A stretch of DNA of 64,000 nucleotides from an uncultured Collinsella sp. (GTDB lineage: Bacteria; Actinomycetota; Coriobacteriia; Coriobacteriales; Coriobacteriaceae). Below are positions 62,734 to 64,000 of the stretch, piece by piece (position 1 is the first letter of the stretch; the number at the start of each line of letters is the position of its first letter). The position numbers and the translations under genes are program-made. The stretch covers positions 124,001 to 188,000 of the forward strand of contig CAKUFD010000001.1 of NCBI GenBank assembly GCA_934647195.1. The letters run 5' to 3'. The notes below the pieces were generated by a model. That model made no database searches. It worked only from the letters and a program-made list of their open reading frames with translations, and had not been told where the DNA came from.

Positions 62734-63957
62734 ATGTCAGACGATTTCTACCCCTTCGTGGACTCGGGGGATCCGGCACCCGATAACGCCCATCTCACCG
62801 GCGACGCGCAACAATCCCATACCCCAAGCCAGGAAGAGGACACGAGCGTAAGCTACGCCACGCGCATTGCCGTCTACGACGATATGTTCTCGACGCCGCG
62901 CGTCATCGTCATCTCCCCGCAGGCCACGCGGCCCTACCTCGAAGAAATCACCAACACGGTATATAAGAACATGAAAGAGCAGGGCGGCTCCATCTCGGTG
63001 ATGGTCATTCGCGAAATCGTGGAGAACTTCATCCACGCCCATTTCATGGAGCCGATCATCTCGATCCTCGATGGGGGAAATACGATTCGATTTGCGGACC
63101 AGGGTCCGGGAATCGAGGATAAAGAGCTTGCCTTCGAGTTTGGAATCACATCTGCCGATAGCGACCAAAAGCGTTATATACGCGGTACGGGAGCCGGATT
63201 TCCCCTGGTTCAGCAATACCTTGAAAACGCTGGCGGGATCGTTTCCATCGAGGACAACCTGAATGGCGGGACTGTCGTGACGGTCACGCTCGACCCGTCT
63301 CGCGTAAACGAGATTTCGATGTCTCACACATCGGGAGCGATCAGGGGCGCGGTCCCCCATCCCATGGATGTGCCGGTAAACGGCGCAAACCCGGCTCCAG
63401 CGATGGGTGCCGCTATGATGCCCGCAGCGGGAACACCTCAACAATGGCAGCAGGTGATGCCGCAGCAGCAGGCAGGAGCATGGCAATATCAGATGGCTTG
63501 CGCCCAGCCAGGCATGCAGCCACAATATCAGCAGCCGTACGGCATGCAAGGCGCATACGCTCCGACCCCCTATCCTCAGCAAGGATTCCCTCAACAGGGA
63601 TTTTCCCAGCAGGGATACACCCCGGTGGGATATCCGCAGCCGGGATACCCTGCAATGCCACAGCAAGGCTATCAGCAGACGATGCCCACAATGGGAATGC
63701 CGGCAGCACCCGCAAGCCCGATCTTCGTCACCCCTCGCGGTCAGCAGGCCCTTTCCTTCCTGATGGTCAACACGACCTGCGGGCCCACCGATTTGGGAAA
63801 CGTATTTGGGTCGTCTCCTGCCACATGGTCGCGAGAACTCTCCGGCCTTCAGAAATCAGGCTTTGTCATTAAACACGGTCAAAAATATATGCTCACCGAC
63901 ACCGGCCGAGCATGGATAGAAGAACAGACGCCCCGAGAGGATGTGAACAATGGATAA
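62734..63957 (+). CDS. GHKL-ATPase / winged-helix fusion protein next to dnaA
   Basis: A 407-residue protein I do not recognise as a family. An N-terminal acidic disordered part (1-40) comes before a histidine-kinase-type ATPase domain (about 42-190) with N box EIVENFIHAHF (94-104), G1 ADQGPGIEDK (121-130) and G2 RGTGAGFPLV (150-159). No phosphoacceptor helix or membrane segment is present. A Pro/Gln/Gly/Tyr-rich linker (about 230-330, repeats like PQQGFPQQGF) leads to a winged-helix domain (about 334-398). The ATG at 62734 follows GAGAGAG. The 3' end overlaps the next gene by eight bases. Confidence 0.85.
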   Translation: MSDDFYPFVDSGDPAPDNAHLTGDAQQSHTPSQEEDTSVSYATRIAVYDDMFSTPRVIVISPQATRPYLEEITNTVYKNMKEQGGSISVMVIREIVENFIHAHFMEPIISILDGGNTIRFADQGPGIEDKELAFEFGITSADSDQKRYIRGTGAGFPLVQQYLENAGGIVSIEDNLNGGTVVTVTLDPSRVNEISMSHTSGAIRGAVPHPMDVPVNGANPAPAMGAAMMPAAGTPQQWQQVMPQQQAGAWQYQMACAQPGMQPQYQQPYGMQGAYAPTPYPQQGFPQQGFSQQGYTPVGYPQPGYPAMPQQGYQQTMPTMGMPAAPASPIFVTPRGQQALSFLMVNTTCGPTDLGNVFGSSPATWSRELSGLQKSGFVIKHGQKYMLTDTGRAWIEEQTPREDVNNG

Positions 63958-64000
63958 CGAGGCCCAGATTCTCCTCGACGACATTGTCTCGTTTTGTCAG
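63950..64000 (+). CDS. dnaA: Start of a probable dnaA gene (partial)
   Basis: Only 17 codons are in the window, starting MDNEAQILLDDIVSFC. The position directly downstream of the rpmH operon side of the origin and the acidic helical start fit domain I of the replication initiator DnaA. The fragment is too short to be sure. It overlaps the ATPase/winged-helix gene by eight bases, so the two are coupled. Confidence 0.5.
   Translation, partial: MDNEAQILLDDIVSFCQ

Noticed and set aside
26840..64000. CRISPR array or toxin-antitoxin pair
   Set aside because: I looked for regularly spaced direct repeats and for short coupled gene pairs and found none. The repeats seen are hairpins, parS sites or the tRNA duplication.

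Overview
The window reads as one chromosomal segment of a high-GC actinobacterium of the class Coriobacteriia, most like Collinsella. This is an inference from recognised genes and gene order, not from a database search. Supporting points are a FabK-type fatty-acid cluster with an AccBCDA carboxylase, a tandem WYL regulator pair, an actinobacterial-style tilS-hpt-ftsH block, and a replication-origin block rpmH-rnpA-yidD-yidC-jag-rsmG-parA-parB with perfect parS sites. The right edge cuts off what is probably the first 17 codons of dnaA, so the window abuts the origin.

Layout. 0-1.2 kb: an orphan IS3/IS150 OrfA-like helix-turn-helix protein. 1.2-4.8 kb: enolase and a divergent EF-G-like GTPase whose G3 motif lacks its glycine. 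5.0-14.6 kb: a tightly overlapping minus-strand operon, acpP-accB-accC-accD-accA-fabH-fabK-fabD-fabG-fabF-fabZ-marR, with a promoter and operator-like palindrome upstream of acpP. 14.8-30.2 kb: housekeeping genes (RlmD, PHP phosphatase, aminotransferase, FtsH, Hpt, TilS, WalJ-like hydrolase, Hsp20, phosphosugar mutase, tRNA-Lys, M29 aminopeptidase, PurC). 30.2-36.4 kb: an OmpR-type two-component system, a GNAT acetyltransferase, a Tat lipoprotein, a TSCPD protein and PurB. 36.7-41.0 kb: a second-type topoisomerase II pair (ParE/ParC-like). 41.2-41.6 kb: tRNA-Gly with a duplicated 3' end and tRNA debris. 41.9-46.4 kb: a two-gene surface module, a 1267-residue SpaA-type adhesin ending in LAQTG and a class B sortase. 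46.4-55 kb: a membrane protein with an M28-like domain split by about 600 disordered residues, a WYL pair, and a DinG-type helicase with a fused exonuclease. 55-57.6 kb: Ddl and RlmN. 57.4-64 kb: the origin block, with three parS sites, the ribonuclease P/membrane-insertion genes, rpmH (47 codons), an AT-rich candidate origin region, a GHKL-ATPase/winged-helix fusion protein, and the dnaA start.

How it fits together. The fab operon makes and extends acyl-ACP under a co-transcribed MarR-type repressor. ParA, ParB and the parS cluster segregate the origin. YidC, YidD, RnpA, RpmH and Jag form the conserved translation/membrane biogenesis block. The most unusual parts are the origin-adjacent ATPase-winged-helix protein, the split M28-like protein, the adhesin with a degenerate thioester motif, and palindromes placed on stop codons near the origin. 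Many minus-strand genes have a TACAAT hexamer 10-95 bases upstream of their start without a clear -35 box.
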